Part shown: positions 1 through 5,449 of the stretch, in pieces
How positions within the stretch are numbered: position 1 is the stretch's first letter
Layout: the number at the start of each line of letters is the position of its first letter
Source of the DNA: Dehalococcoidia bacterium
GTDB lineage: Bacteria; Chloroflexota; Dehalococcoidia; Dehalococcoidales; DAOWJH01
Direction of reading: 5' to 3'
DNA length: 5,449 bases
Assembly (NCBI GenBank): GCA_030640495.1
Contig: DAOWJH010000002.1
Span: 1-5,449 of the forward strand
Made by a program: the position numbers and the translations under genes
The notes under the pieces: generated by a model
Databases searched by the model: none
Told to the model about the DNA's origin: nothing
What the model saw: the letters and a program-made list of their open reading frames with translations, nothing else

Positions 1-141
1 AGCGCTATGTATGTAAGCCGCCTTAAACCCAGGGGGCAAGCATTAGCCGTATTAGCCCTGGATGAACCACTGCCCGAGGAGCAACAACAGCAAATACTAT
101 CCATCCCTGATGTCTATTCTGCCAAACTGGTAAAGCTGTAA
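1..141 (+). CDS. serA: D-3-phosphoglycerate dehydrogenase, C-terminal end (partial)
   Basis: Frame 1 is open from the left edge to the TAA at 139-141 and encodes the last 46 residues of a protein. The visible part contains SRLKPRGQALAVLALDEPLP and ends IPDVYSAKLVKL. This is the layout of the final ACT domain of long-form phosphoglycerate dehydrogenases: a beta strand carrying a 'hGxALxVLxLDEPLPEE' pattern, a helix, then 'I..V..a..v.L' at the C-terminus. The family enzyme oxidises 3-phosphoglycerate with NAD+ as the first step of serine synthesis, and the ACT domain usually carries the allosteric serine-binding function. The catalytic and NAD-binding domains lie outside the window, so the assignment rests on this tail alone. 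Another ACT-ended protein is possible but less likely. A DUF1015 remnant converges from the other strand only 16 bases away; DUF1015 genes often neighbour serA in other bacteria, which supports the call. Confidence 0.82.
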   Translation, partial: SAMYVSRLKPRGQALAVLALDEPLPEEQQQQILSIPDVYSAKLVKL

Positions 142-157
142 GGGGGAGGTTAGGGGG

Positions 158-583
158 CTACACCAGCCGATGGAAAACTAATCCGGCTGGTGCTTTGGGG
201 TAAAAGTAGGTTGATTTCCTGGGCAGCCTGTCGCCAGCGTCAGCAACAGCTTTAACCACTGCGGGCGTAATCGGCTTTAATAGAAAGGCTAGCTGGTATT
301 CCTGGTCTAATACCCTGTTTATGGCATCCAGCCTATCATAGCTATAGTCAAGGATTGCCTCCTCATCACTCAGTCCCAGCAACTTTTCCAGTATGATATG
401 GTCAACAATACTAACATCCAGCCTCTTGTATAGCTCAGAATGAAAATAGGGCATCATCTGGCTAACAGCATCAAAGTCGCGCAGCCTCAGCATCAAAAGC
501 TGCTCGGTAGTTAAGCCAAAAAGGATTAGCCTAATCCCGTCTGCCTCCATCAATAAATCATCAACTTGTAAGGTAATAGCCAA
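158..583 (-). pseudogene. DUF1015-family protein, C-terminal remnant
   Basis: The reading frame gives 141 residues from a TTG at 583-581 to a TAG whose complement is at 158-160. Its C-terminus carries the block I associate with the DUF1015 (COG4198-type) family: LDVSIVDHIIL at 55-65, YQLAFLLKP at 96-104, and DRLPRKSTYFYPK at 118-130 followed by AGLVFHRL. Intact family members are roughly 400-450 residues, so about 280-300 N-terminal residues are missing. The open frame extends only to 592, where an in-frame stop lies inside a palindromic repeat. No Shine-Dalgarno precedes the TTG, and the 241 bases up to ligA are too short to hold the missing part. The function of DUF1015 is unknown to me, though it is often encoded beside serA. 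I read this as a gene broken at the repeat edge. The surviving part shows no internal stops or frameshifts, so the break may be recent. Expression as a short protein cannot be excluded. Confidence 0.78.
161..200 (+). terminator. possible weak terminator hairpin for serA
   Basis: CACCAGCCG (161-169) pairs perfectly with CGGCTGGTG (184-192), giving a 9-bp GC-rich stem with a 14-base loop. It begins 20 bases after the serA stop. Only a short CTTT tract follows on the + strand, so this would be a poor intrinsic terminator. It lies inside the 3' end of the opposing DUF1015 remnant and could simply be a by-product of that coding sequence. On the minus strand no T-run follows. Confidence 0.33.
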
Positions 584-585
584 AG

Positions 586-738
586 AGATTGTTTATTAAC
601 CTCACCCCCTTAATCCCCCTCTCCTTGAGAATTGAGAAGGAGAGGGGGAAGAGACTTTAGAGAGGGGCTTCGCCCCTCTCTTACCTACACTCCCCCTTCC
701 CTTAATAAGGGAAGGGGGTAGGAGGATAGGTTACTAAA
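586..738. repeat. palindromic intergenic repeat, copy 1
   Basis: This non-coding block consists of three back-to-back hairpins. Hairpin A pairs CCCCCTCTCCTT (615-626) with 637-648, a 12-bp stem with a 10-base loop. Hairpin B pairs AGAGAGGGGC (659-668) with 672-681 around a TTC loop. Hairpin C pairs CCCCCTTCCCTT (692-703) with 707-718 around AAT. The outer ends are also inverted: TTTATTAACCT (592-602) matches the reverse complement of 728-738 at 10 of 11 bases. Positions 586-680 are matched by 3457-3543 at 80 of 85 aligned bases, with an 8-base difference confined to the loop of hairpin A. It has no coding capacity, so it resembles a MITE or a REP/BIME-like element. I see no clear target-site duplication. 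It occupies most of the gap between the DUF1015 remnant and the ligA promoter. Confidence 0.8.
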
Positions 739-768
739 AAGACCTCAGTCAAATAATGCCTTTTATCT

Positions 769-797
769 TTTTCACAGGTGTTTTACTATGTTATACT
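769..797 (+). promoter_or_regulatory. putative sigma70-type promoter of ligA-pth
   Basis: A TATACT -10 box (792-797, 5 of 6 to consensus) lies 17 bases downstream of TTTTCA (769-774, 4 of 6 to TTGACA). The predicted transcript would begin near 804, leaving a leader of about 20 bases before the ligA ATG at 825. The region is AT-rich, unlike the GC-rich repeat just upstream. No good Shine-Dalgarno is visible in the short leader, so ligA may be initiated weakly or from a near-leaderless message. This is a consensus match only. Confidence 0.5.
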
Positions 798-824
798 TAT
801 AAAAAAGCTTCGTATGAGTAATAC

Positions 825-2864
825 ATGAAGGATTTAGACAAGGTAAAAGGGGAAATAGAGCAACTAAGGGCTGAAATTAACCATCACAACTATCGTTATT
901 ATGTGCTGGATAGTCCTGAGATTAGCGATGCCGAATACGATGGGTTAATGAGGGAGCTGAAGGAACTGGAGGAGCAATATCCCCAGTTCCTGACCCCGGA
1001 CTCACCGACACAGAGGGTTGGCGCCGCCCCGGTGGAGGCTTTCGGTGTAGTAGAACACCCCTTTCCCCTACTATCTTTAGGTAACGCTTTCTCTAAAGAA
1101 GAGCTACTAGCCTGGTATAGCCGAATCTCAAAGCTAACAGGTAAACAGCAATTCAACTTCGCCTGCGAGCATAAGATTGATGGGCTGGCGGTGGCTCTGA
1201 GCTATGCTAATGGTCAACTAACTATCGGGGCTACCCGAGGCGATGGTTTCCGGGGGGAAAACATCACCCAGAACCTGAGAACTATCAGGAGTATCCCTCT
1301 ATCAATGCCAAAGGAAGCCCCAACCCGGTTTGAAGTACGGGGCGAGGTTTTTCTGCCCAAAGCCGGCTTTGATAAGCTAAACCAGGAACGGGCTGAGGAA
1401 GGATTACCCCTTTTTGCCAATCCCAGAAATGCGGCTGCCGGCTCAGTGCGCCAGCTTGACTCCCGTATCACGGCTAAGCGCCCGCTGGATATTTACATCT
1501 ATATGTTGGGCTATGCTGAAGGCAAGCCAACCCCTGTAACCCAGTGGGAAACTATGGAATACCTCAAGTCCCTCGGTTTCAAGGTAAACCCTAATAACCG
1601 GCTGCTTAGTAGTATTGAACAGGTTGAAGAATATCACCACACCTGGGTGGAGAGAAGGGAGAGCCTGCCCTATGAAGTTGATGGCATCGTGGTTAAGGTA
1701 GATTCACTTGACCTGCAAAGACAATTGGGAGCTATAGGTCATGAGCCACGATGGGCTATAGCCTATAAGTTCCCGGCCATTCAGGGCACCACACGCCTGA
1801 TAGATATTGGCATCAGTGTGGGCAGAACCGGCACCCTTAACCCTTATGCCATCCTAGAGCCGGTTTCGGTGGGAGGGGTAACTATTAAACAGGCAGCCCT
1901 GCACAATGAGGATGACATTAGACGCAAGGACATCCGTATTGGCGACACGGTTATTGTCCAGCGAGCCGGTGAGGTAATACCTGAGGTAATAGGGCCGGTA
2001 ATAAGTAAGCGCACCGGCAAAGAAAAGGAATTTTCTCTCGAGGAGAAGGTTTTTGATACGGAGAAAAAGCGTCCGGCATGCCCTGAATGTAAGGCTGAAG
2101 TGATTAAGCCTGAGGGTGAGGTCATGTATTACTGCTCTAATGCTGCCTGCCCGGCCCAAATTCAACAGCGAATTGAGCACTTTGCTTCCCGGGGAGCTAT
2201 GGACATCAGAGGGATAGGCGAATCGCAAAGTGCTATGCTGCTAAGAGAGGGGCTGGTTAAGGATGTAGCTGACTTATACGACCTTAGCCAAGAACAACTG
2301 GCTAGCTTAGAGAGGATGGGGGATAAGAGCGCTAACAATATTATAACCGCAATTAACAATAGTAAAAGGCAACCATTAGCCAGAGTCGTCTTTGGTCTAG
2401 GTATACGCCACATTGGTGGAGAGATGGCAGAGCTTCTAGCCAAACACTTCGGCAGTATTGATAATCTAGCCAAAGCCTCTCGGGATGACCTCACCCAAAT
2501 TGCTACGGTCGGACCCAAAATAGCCGATAGTATTATTGCCTTCTTCAGGCAGGAAGAAAATCGTCGTATTATTGAGCGGCTGAAAACGGCAGGAGTCAGG
2601 CTGGAAGAAGCAGTTAAGCCCAAAGAGCTACCCCTAACTGGAAAGGAGTTTGTCATCACCGGCAGGCTAGAGGCACTTTCCCGGGATGAGGCAGAGGCAA
2701 GGATAAAAGCCCTCGGTGGCTCAACCAAAGACAATGTTACCCAGAAGACCAGCTATTTGGTGGTAGGGGCTGACCCGGGCTCTAAGTTAGCCAAAGCCCA
2801 GGCTCTGGGCATTGAGCAAATTAAAGAGGAGGAACTCCTTCAGCTTCTGGGGCAGAAAACCTGA
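825..2864 (+). CDS. ligA: NAD+-dependent DNA ligase LigA
   Basis: The 679-residue product has the usual length and the complete domain order of bacterial LigA, which seals 3'-OH/5'-phosphate nicks in replication and repair using NAD+. Domain Ia, which binds the NMN part of NAD+, is at about 1-75 (HNYRYYVLDSPEISDAEYD). The adenylation domain follows, with the nucleotidyl-accepting lysine in the KxDG motif (K117, EHKIDG), then TRGDG (137-141), RGEVFLPK (172-179), NPRNAAAGS (199-207) and VDGIVVKV (285-292). The OB fold lies at about 320-400. A four-cysteine zinc finger is formed by C419, C422, C437 and C442. Helix-hairpin-helix repeats span about 450-595 and include MGDKSANNI, and a BRCT domain lies at about 603-679. 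The start is well fixed, because an in-frame TAA sits at 819-821 and the protein begins as the family does. The stop is one base from the pth ATG, so the two are probably co-transcribed. No key residue is missing. Confidence 0.98.
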   Translation: MKDLDKVKGEIEQLRAEINHHNYRYYVLDSPEISDAEYDGLMRELKELEEQYPQFLTPDSPTQRVGAAPVEAFGVVEHPFPLLSLGNAFSKEELLAWYSRISKLTGKQQFNFACEHKIDGLAVALSYANGQLTIGATRGDGFRGENITQNLRTIRSIPLSMPKEAPTRFEVRGEVFLPKAGFDKLNQERAEEGLPLFANPRNAAAGSVRQLDSRITAKRPLDIYIYMLGYAEGKPTPVTQWETMEYLKSLGFKVNPNNRLLSSIEQVEEYHHTWVERRESLPYEVDGIVVKVDSLDLQRQLGAIGHEPRWAIAYKFPAIQGTTRLIDIGISVGRTGTLNPYAILEPVSVGGVTIKQAALHNEDDIRRKDIRIGDTVIVQRAGEVIPEVIGPVISKRTGKEKEFSLEEKVFDTEKKRPACPECKAEVIKPEGEVMYYCSNAACPAQIQQRIEHFASRGAMDIRGIGESQSAMLLREGLVKDVADLYDLSQEQLASLERMGDKSANNIITAINNSKRQPLARVVFGLGIRHIGGEMAELLAKHFGSIDNLAKASRDDLTQIATVGPKIADSIIAFFRQEENRRIIERLKTAGVRLEEAVKPKELPLTGKEFVITGRLEALSRDEAEARIKALGGSTKDNVTQKTSYLVVGADPGSKLAKAQALGIEQIKEEELLQLLGQKT

Positions 2865-2865
2865 T

Positions 2866-3447
2866 ATGAAGTTAATTGCAGGCTTGGGTAATCCGGGGCG
2901 GGGTTATGCCAACAACCGCCATAATGTGGGGTTCATGTGCCTCAACTATTTTGCCAAAAAGCAGGGTATCAGATTTGATAAAAAGCGGGGTAAAGCCCGG
3001 ATTGGCATTGGTGAGATAGCTGGCACTAAAGTAGCCCTGGCTAGACCCCAGACCTATATGAACCTGAGCGGTCAGTCAGTATGTCTTCTGGTAAAGAAGT
3101 TTGATATTAACCTCAATGACCTTATTGTTATCCATGATGACCTTGACCTCCCCCTGGGCAAAATCCGCATCCGCCAGGGTGGTGGCTCAGCTGGACACAA
3201 GGGGGTTAACTCCATCACTACTGAATTGGGAAGCCAAGATTTTATCCGTATTCGGATAGGCATCGGGCGACCAAATATTATAGGGGGCTCAGCTGAAATC
3301 AGCGAAGCTGATATTATCACCTATGTGCTCAGCAATTTCACCTCTGAGGAAAAACAACCCATTACGCAGGCTATAACCAGGGTGAGTGAAGCTGTTCTCT
3401 GTATCCTCACTGAAGGTCTGACGGCAGCTATGAATAAATATAACTAA
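2866..3447 (+). CDS. pth: peptidyl-tRNA hydrolase (bacterial Pth type)
   Basis: This 193-residue cytosolic esterase frees tRNA from peptidyl-tRNAs that drop off the ribosome. The N-terminus MKLIAGLGNPGRGYANNRHN is the family signature; N9 and H19 correspond to E. coli Asn10 and the catalytic His20. PQTYMNLSG (61-69) carries N66, the counterpart of Asn68. HDDLDLPLG (90-98) supplies D91, the counterpart of Asp93. GGGSAGHKGVNSI (105-117) is the tRNA/peptide-binding loop, in which K112 stands where E. coli has Asn114. The length matches the family norm of about 190. The frame could be extended upstream to a TTG at 2812, but that would add 18 unrelated residues inside ligA, so I chose the ATG at 2866, where the conserved strand begins. 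The ATG is one base after the ligA TGA and has no clear Shine-Dalgarno, only GGGG at 2849-2852. Translation probably depends on termination and re-initiation from ligA. Confidence 0.97.
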   Translation: MKLIAGLGNPGRGYANNRHNVGFMCLNYFAKKQGIRFDKKRGKARIGIGEIAGTKVALARPQTYMNLSGQSVCLLVKKFDINLNDLIVIHDDLDLPLGKIRIRQGGGSAGHKGVNSITTELGSQDFIRIRIGIGRPNIIGGSAEISEADIITYVLSNFTSEEKQPITQAITRVSEAVLCILTEGLTAAMNKYN

Positions 3448-3456
3448 TTCTCTGCC

Positions 3457-3706
3457 AGATTGTTTATTGACCTCACCCCCTTTATCCCCCTCTCCTTAAA
3501 AGGAGAGGGGGAAGAGATTTTTGAGAGGGGCTTCACCCCTCTCAAACACCCTTTATATTGAGTTTATTTCCTTGAAGCCGGGGGAGATAAATAAACGAGG
3601 GGCTTCGCCTCTGTTATACAACAATCCCTTCTCCTTTGAAGGAGAGGCTCTGCCCTTAAGAGCTAAGCCCAGAAGAGGGACGGGGGGATAGGTCTCCAAA
3701 CAATCT
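3457..3706. repeat. palindromic intergenic repeat, copy 2 (longer, composite)
   Basis: This fills most of the 324-base gap (3448-3771) between pth and the next gene. The left part (3457-3543) matches copy 1 (586-680) at 80 of 85 aligned bases. Hairpin A pairs 3486-3497 with 3500-3511, perfectly inverted, although the innermost pairs must open to form a loop. Hairpin B pairs 3520-3530 with 3536-3546, an 11-bp stem. The right part differs from copy 1: it holds a decayed piece of the GAGGGGCTTCGCC motif (3597-3609) and a short TCTCCTT/AAGGAGA inverted pair (3630-3636 and 3639-3645). The ends form an imperfect terminal inverted repeat: AGATTGTTTATTGACCT with CACCCCC (3457-3480) against the reverse complement of 3683-3706, identical at 19 of 24 positions. 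There is no reading frame of note and no obvious target-site duplication. It looks like a non-autonomous mobile or REP-like sequence, apart from a possible terminator role at its left end. Confidence 0.8.
3486..3522 (+). terminator. possible terminator of ligA-pth formed by repeat hairpin A
   Basis: The GC-rich inverted pair at 3486-3511 lies 39 bases after the pth stop and is followed, after six bases, by five T residues (3518-3522). The stem is strong, but the T-run is short and displaced, so intrinsic termination would be inefficient. A second hairpin (3520-3546) follows at once and could reinforce it. The matching structure in copy 1 lacks the T-run, which argues against termination being the element's main purpose. 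Confidence 0.33.
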
Positions 3707-3709
3707 TCT

Positions 3710-3739
3710 TTGCTAGGGTTCAGGCTCAGGTGATATAAT
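3710..3739 (+). promoter_or_regulatory. extended -10 promoter for the TIGR00725-type gene and eno
   Basis: A perfect TATAAT (3734-3739) is preceded by TGA (3731-3733), forming the extended -10 pattern TGnTATAAT. TTGCTA (3710-3715) is a 4-of-6 match to the -35 consensus with an 18-base spacer. This is the best promoter match I saw in the window. Transcription would begin near 3746. A Shine-Dalgarno AAGGA (3759-3763) then lies eight bases before the ATG at 3772. The -35 box begins four bases after the right terminal inverted repeat of copy 2, so the repeat sits directly upstream of this promoter. Confidence 0.7.
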
Positions 3740-3771
3740 GTCTATAGTTATATGAGATAAGGATTTCCAGG

Positions 3772-4254
3772 ATGATAGATAAGAATAAATTTGTTGCCGT
3801 TATTGGCGGCAGGCAACCGTCGCCCCGGGAAGCCAAGCTGGCTGAAGAGGTAGGTGGTGAACTAGCCAAGGAGGGGGCTATCCTAGTGTGTGGTGGTCTG
3901 GGTGGGATTATGGAGGCAGCCTGCAAGGGGGCTCAAGCTGAGGGTGGGATGACCATCGGCATCCTCCCCGGAGAAAGCCGCCAGGCAGCTAACCCCTATG
4001 TCCAGATTCCCATAGCTACCGGGATAGGCTATGCCAGAAATGTAGCTGTAGTCAAATCGGCTCAGGCAGTTATTGCTATTGGTGGAAGCTACGGCACCCT
4101 CTCCGAGATAGGTCATGCGTTACAAAGCGGCATCCCGGTTATCGGCCTGAACACCTGGGCATTATCCAAGAATGGCAAGCAGGATAACTCAATTATCGTG
4201 GCTCAAAGTCCGACCGAGGCGGTGAATAAAGCGCTTGAGTTAGCCATAAAGTAA
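3772..4254 (+). CDS. TIGR00725-type Rossmann-fold protein (LOG/DprA-related)
   Basis: This 160-residue protein has the fold signature of the small family related to LOG (lysine decarboxylase-like) phosphoribohydrolases, DprA/Smf and the algal molybdenum-cofactor carrier protein. A first strand FVAVIGGRQPS (7-17) leads into a nucleotide-binding loop. VCGGLGGIMEAACKGA (39-54) is the family's glycine-rich GGxxGIMEAA motif. GIGYARN (84-90) supplies a conserved Arg-Asn, and IAIGGSYGTLSEIGHAL (101-117) is the counterpart of the LOG PGGxGTxxE motif, with Ile-Gly in place of the leading Pro. The product is probably cytosolic, with no signal peptide or membrane segment. Its biochemical role is not established; binding a nucleotide or phosphoribosyl ligand is a reasonable inference, but hydrolysis of cytokinin-type nucleotides should not be assumed. 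The start is supported by AAGGA eight bases upstream. The gene ends in tandem stops TAA TAG (4252-4257) and is followed 20 bases later by eno, with which it probably shares a transcript. Confidence 0.86.
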   Translation: MIDKNKFVAVIGGRQPSPREAKLAEEVGGELAKEGAILVCGGLGGIMEAACKGAQAEGGMTIGILPGESRQAANPYVQIPIATGIGYARNVAVVKSAQAVIAIGGSYGTLSEIGHALQSGIPVIGLNTWALSKNGKQDNSIIVAQSPTEAVNKALELAIK

Positions 4255-4274
4255 TAGCTTGGGGTCAAAGAGAA

Positions 4275-5449
4275 GTGTCAACTATTGAGAATATTAAAGC
4301 CAGAGAAATCCTAGATTCCAGGGGCAAGCCGACGGTGGAGGTTGAGGTAGAACTATCTGACGGGACAATAGGTCGAGCGGCTGTGCCCTCGGGAGCCAGC
4401 ACCGGTAAGTATGAAGCAGTAGAGCTCCGGGATGGAGGCTCCAGGTTTAACGGGCAGGGGGTGCTCAGGGCAGTAGCCAATGTTAATGAACATATCGCTG
4501 CTGGTATAATCGGGATGTCAGCTACCGAGCAGGCAGCCATTGACCGCAAGCTGATAGAGCTTGATGGCACAGCCAACAAATCACGCCTGGGGGCTAATGC
4601 CATTGTGGGGACATCACTGGCGGTGGCTCAGGCTGCGGCTAACCTAGGTGGTATGCCCCTGTACCGCTACCTGGGTGGGGTAGCCAGTTACACCCTGCCG
4701 GTGCCGATGCTGAACATCCTGAACGGCGGCAAACATGCCACCAACTCAACAGATTTTCAGGAGTTTATGGTGGTGCCAGCCGGTGCCAGCAGCTTCAGGC
4801 ATAGTCTTCAAATAGCCAGCGAGGTATATCATAGCCTAAAGGGGATAGTCAAGGATAAAGGGCTGGATACCAATGTCGGCGACGAGGGGGGATTTGCCCC
4901 CTGTTTAGCCTCAAATAGACAGGCAATAGAGGCAGTGCTGGCGGCTATTGAAAAGGCGGGCTATAAGCCAAGTAAGGACTGCTTCATTGCCCTAGACCCG
5001 GCAGCCAGTGAATTCTATAAAGATGGTAAATATATTCTGACCAAGGAAGGTGTTTCACTCAGCACCAGTGAAATGGTAAGTTATTATGTCAAGTGGGTAT
5101 CAGACTATCCTATTATTAGTATTGAGGATGGGATAGCCGAGGATGACTGGGACGGCTGGCAGCTACTGACCCAAAAGTTAGGCAGCAAAATACAGCTGGT
5201 TGGTGATGACCTCTACGTCACCAATGTAGAGCGGTTAAGTAAAGGTATCAGCTTAAAGGCGTCTAATTCCATTCTGATTAAACCTAACCAGATTGGCACG
5301 CTCAGTGAGACCATGGCTGCCATTAAGATGGCACAGGCGGCGGGCTGGACAGCGGTAGTAAGTCACCGCTCGGGCGAGACTGAGGACACCACTATAGCTG
5401 ACCTGGCGGTAGGCCTGAATACGGGCCAGATTAAGTCTGGTGCGCCGTG
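4275..5449 (+). CDS. eno: enolase (phosphopyruvate hydratase), 3' end outside window
   Basis: Enolase interconverts 2-phosphoglycerate and phosphoenolpyruvate in the cytosol and usually also joins RNA-processing complexes in bacteria. The frame is open from a GTG at 4275 to the edge, giving 391 residues; the full protein is usually about 420-435. The N-terminus IKAREILDSRGKPTVEVEV and VPSGASTGKYEAVELRD (38-54) are diagnostic. Catalytic and Mg2+-binding residues match those known from the yeast enzyme: H154 (GGKHATN), E163 (DFQEFM), E204 (NVGDEGGFAP), D241 (ALDPAASEF), E284 (SIEDGIAEDDWDGW), D311 (LVGDDLYVTN), K336 (ILIKPNQIGT), H364-R365-S366 (SHRSGETED) and K387 (QIKSGAP). The final two bases, TG, would fit a following Cys. 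The GTG is chosen because the conserved N-terminus begins a few residues later and no ATG is near; only a weak purine-rich AAAGAGAA (4267-4274) precedes it. It is probably transcribed from the promoter at 3710-3739. Confidence 0.98.
   Translation, partial: MSTIENIKAREILDSRGKPTVEVEVELSDGTIGRAAVPSGASTGKYEAVELRDGGSRFNGQGVLRAVANVNEHIAAGIIGMSATEQAAIDRKLIELDGTANKSRLGANAIVGTSLAVAQAAANLGGMPLYRYLGGVASYTLPVPMLNILNGGKHATNSTDFQEFMVVPAGASSFRHSLQIASEVYHSLKGIVKDKGLDTNVGDEGGFAPCLASNRQAIEAVLAAIEKAGYKPSKDCFIALDPAASEFYKDGKYILTKEGVSLSTSEMVSYYVKWVSDYPIISIEDGIAEDDWDGWQLLTQKLGSKIQLVGDDLYVTNVERLSKGISLKASNSILIKPNQIGTLSETMAAIKMAQAAGWTAVVSHRSGETEDTTIADLAVGLNTGQIKSGAP

Noticed and set aside
599..718. CRISPR-like array of short repeats
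   Set aside because: The repeated units are inverted hairpins with no evenly spaced direct repeats or unique spacers, and no cas gene is present.
586..824. Riboswitch or T-box leader for ligA
   Set aside because: The hairpins belong to a repeat also found before an unrelated gene, and they lie upstream of the predicted transcription start. No known aptamer motif is recognisable.
2162..2734. Minus-strand open frame of 190 codons opposite ligA
   Set aside because: It is Ser/Leu-rich, with no recognisable motif, and lies wholly antisense to the conserved HhH and BRCT regions of LigA. It is a shadow of that gene.
2827..2832. Perfect AGGAGG Shine-Dalgarno inside the end of ligA
   Set aside because: It is 33 bases before the pth ATG, too far to act directly, and no suitable start follows it at normal spacing. 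It is explained by Glu-Glu codons of the BRCT domain and could pair with the nearby CTCCT.
2812..2865. Upstream TTG start for pth, overlapping the end of ligA
   Set aside because: It would add 18 residues with no resemblance to the family, whereas MKLIAGLGNPG at 2866 is the normal Pth N-terminus.
4265..4603. Minus-strand open frame of 112 codons opposite the start of eno
   Set aside because: It is antisense to strongly conserved enolase codons, with low-complexity Ala/Ser/Leu composition and no promoter or Shine-Dalgarno support.

Overview
The window is a stretch of bacterial housekeeping chromosome in which every intact gene is on the + strand. It holds the last 46 codons of a phosphoglycerate dehydrogenase gene (serA), a minus-strand remnant of a DUF1015-family gene, NAD+-dependent DNA ligase (ligA), peptidyl-tRNA hydrolase (pth), a small LOG/DprA-like Rossmann protein of the TIGR00725 type, and enolase (eno), which runs off the right edge. 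The NAD+-dependent ligase marks it as bacterial. The style of the LigA, SerA and DUF1015 sequences, together with C-rich palindromic intergenic repeats, reminds me of Chloroflexota, class Dehalococcoidia. That placement is from memory and is an inference, not a database result.

Layout: serA ends at 141. The DUF1015 remnant (158-583, minus) converges on it and keeps only the C-terminal third of the family. It is cut off at the edge of a repeat (about 586-738) that fills the space before ligA. A sigma70-like promoter follows the repeat. ligA (825-2864) and pth (2866-3447) are separated by one base and almost certainly form one transcription unit. A 324-base gap follows, mostly occupied by a second, longer copy of the same repeat (about 3457-3706). 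A strong extended -10 promoter lies just beyond that copy and drives the TIGR00725-type gene (3772-4254) and, 20 bases later, eno (4275-beyond 5449).

Functionally the genes cover serine biosynthesis, nick sealing, recycling of peptidyl-tRNA and lower glycolysis. They do not form one pathway. The catalytic residues I could check in LigA, Pth and enolase are present, except that Pth has Lys where the E. coli enzyme has Asn114.

Nothing here looks like a new defence, mobile or biosynthetic system. The most unusual material is the pair of related palindromic repeats (80 of 85 aligned bases identical over their left halves, with imperfect terminal inverted repeats), one of which ends exactly where the DUF1015 gene was lost.
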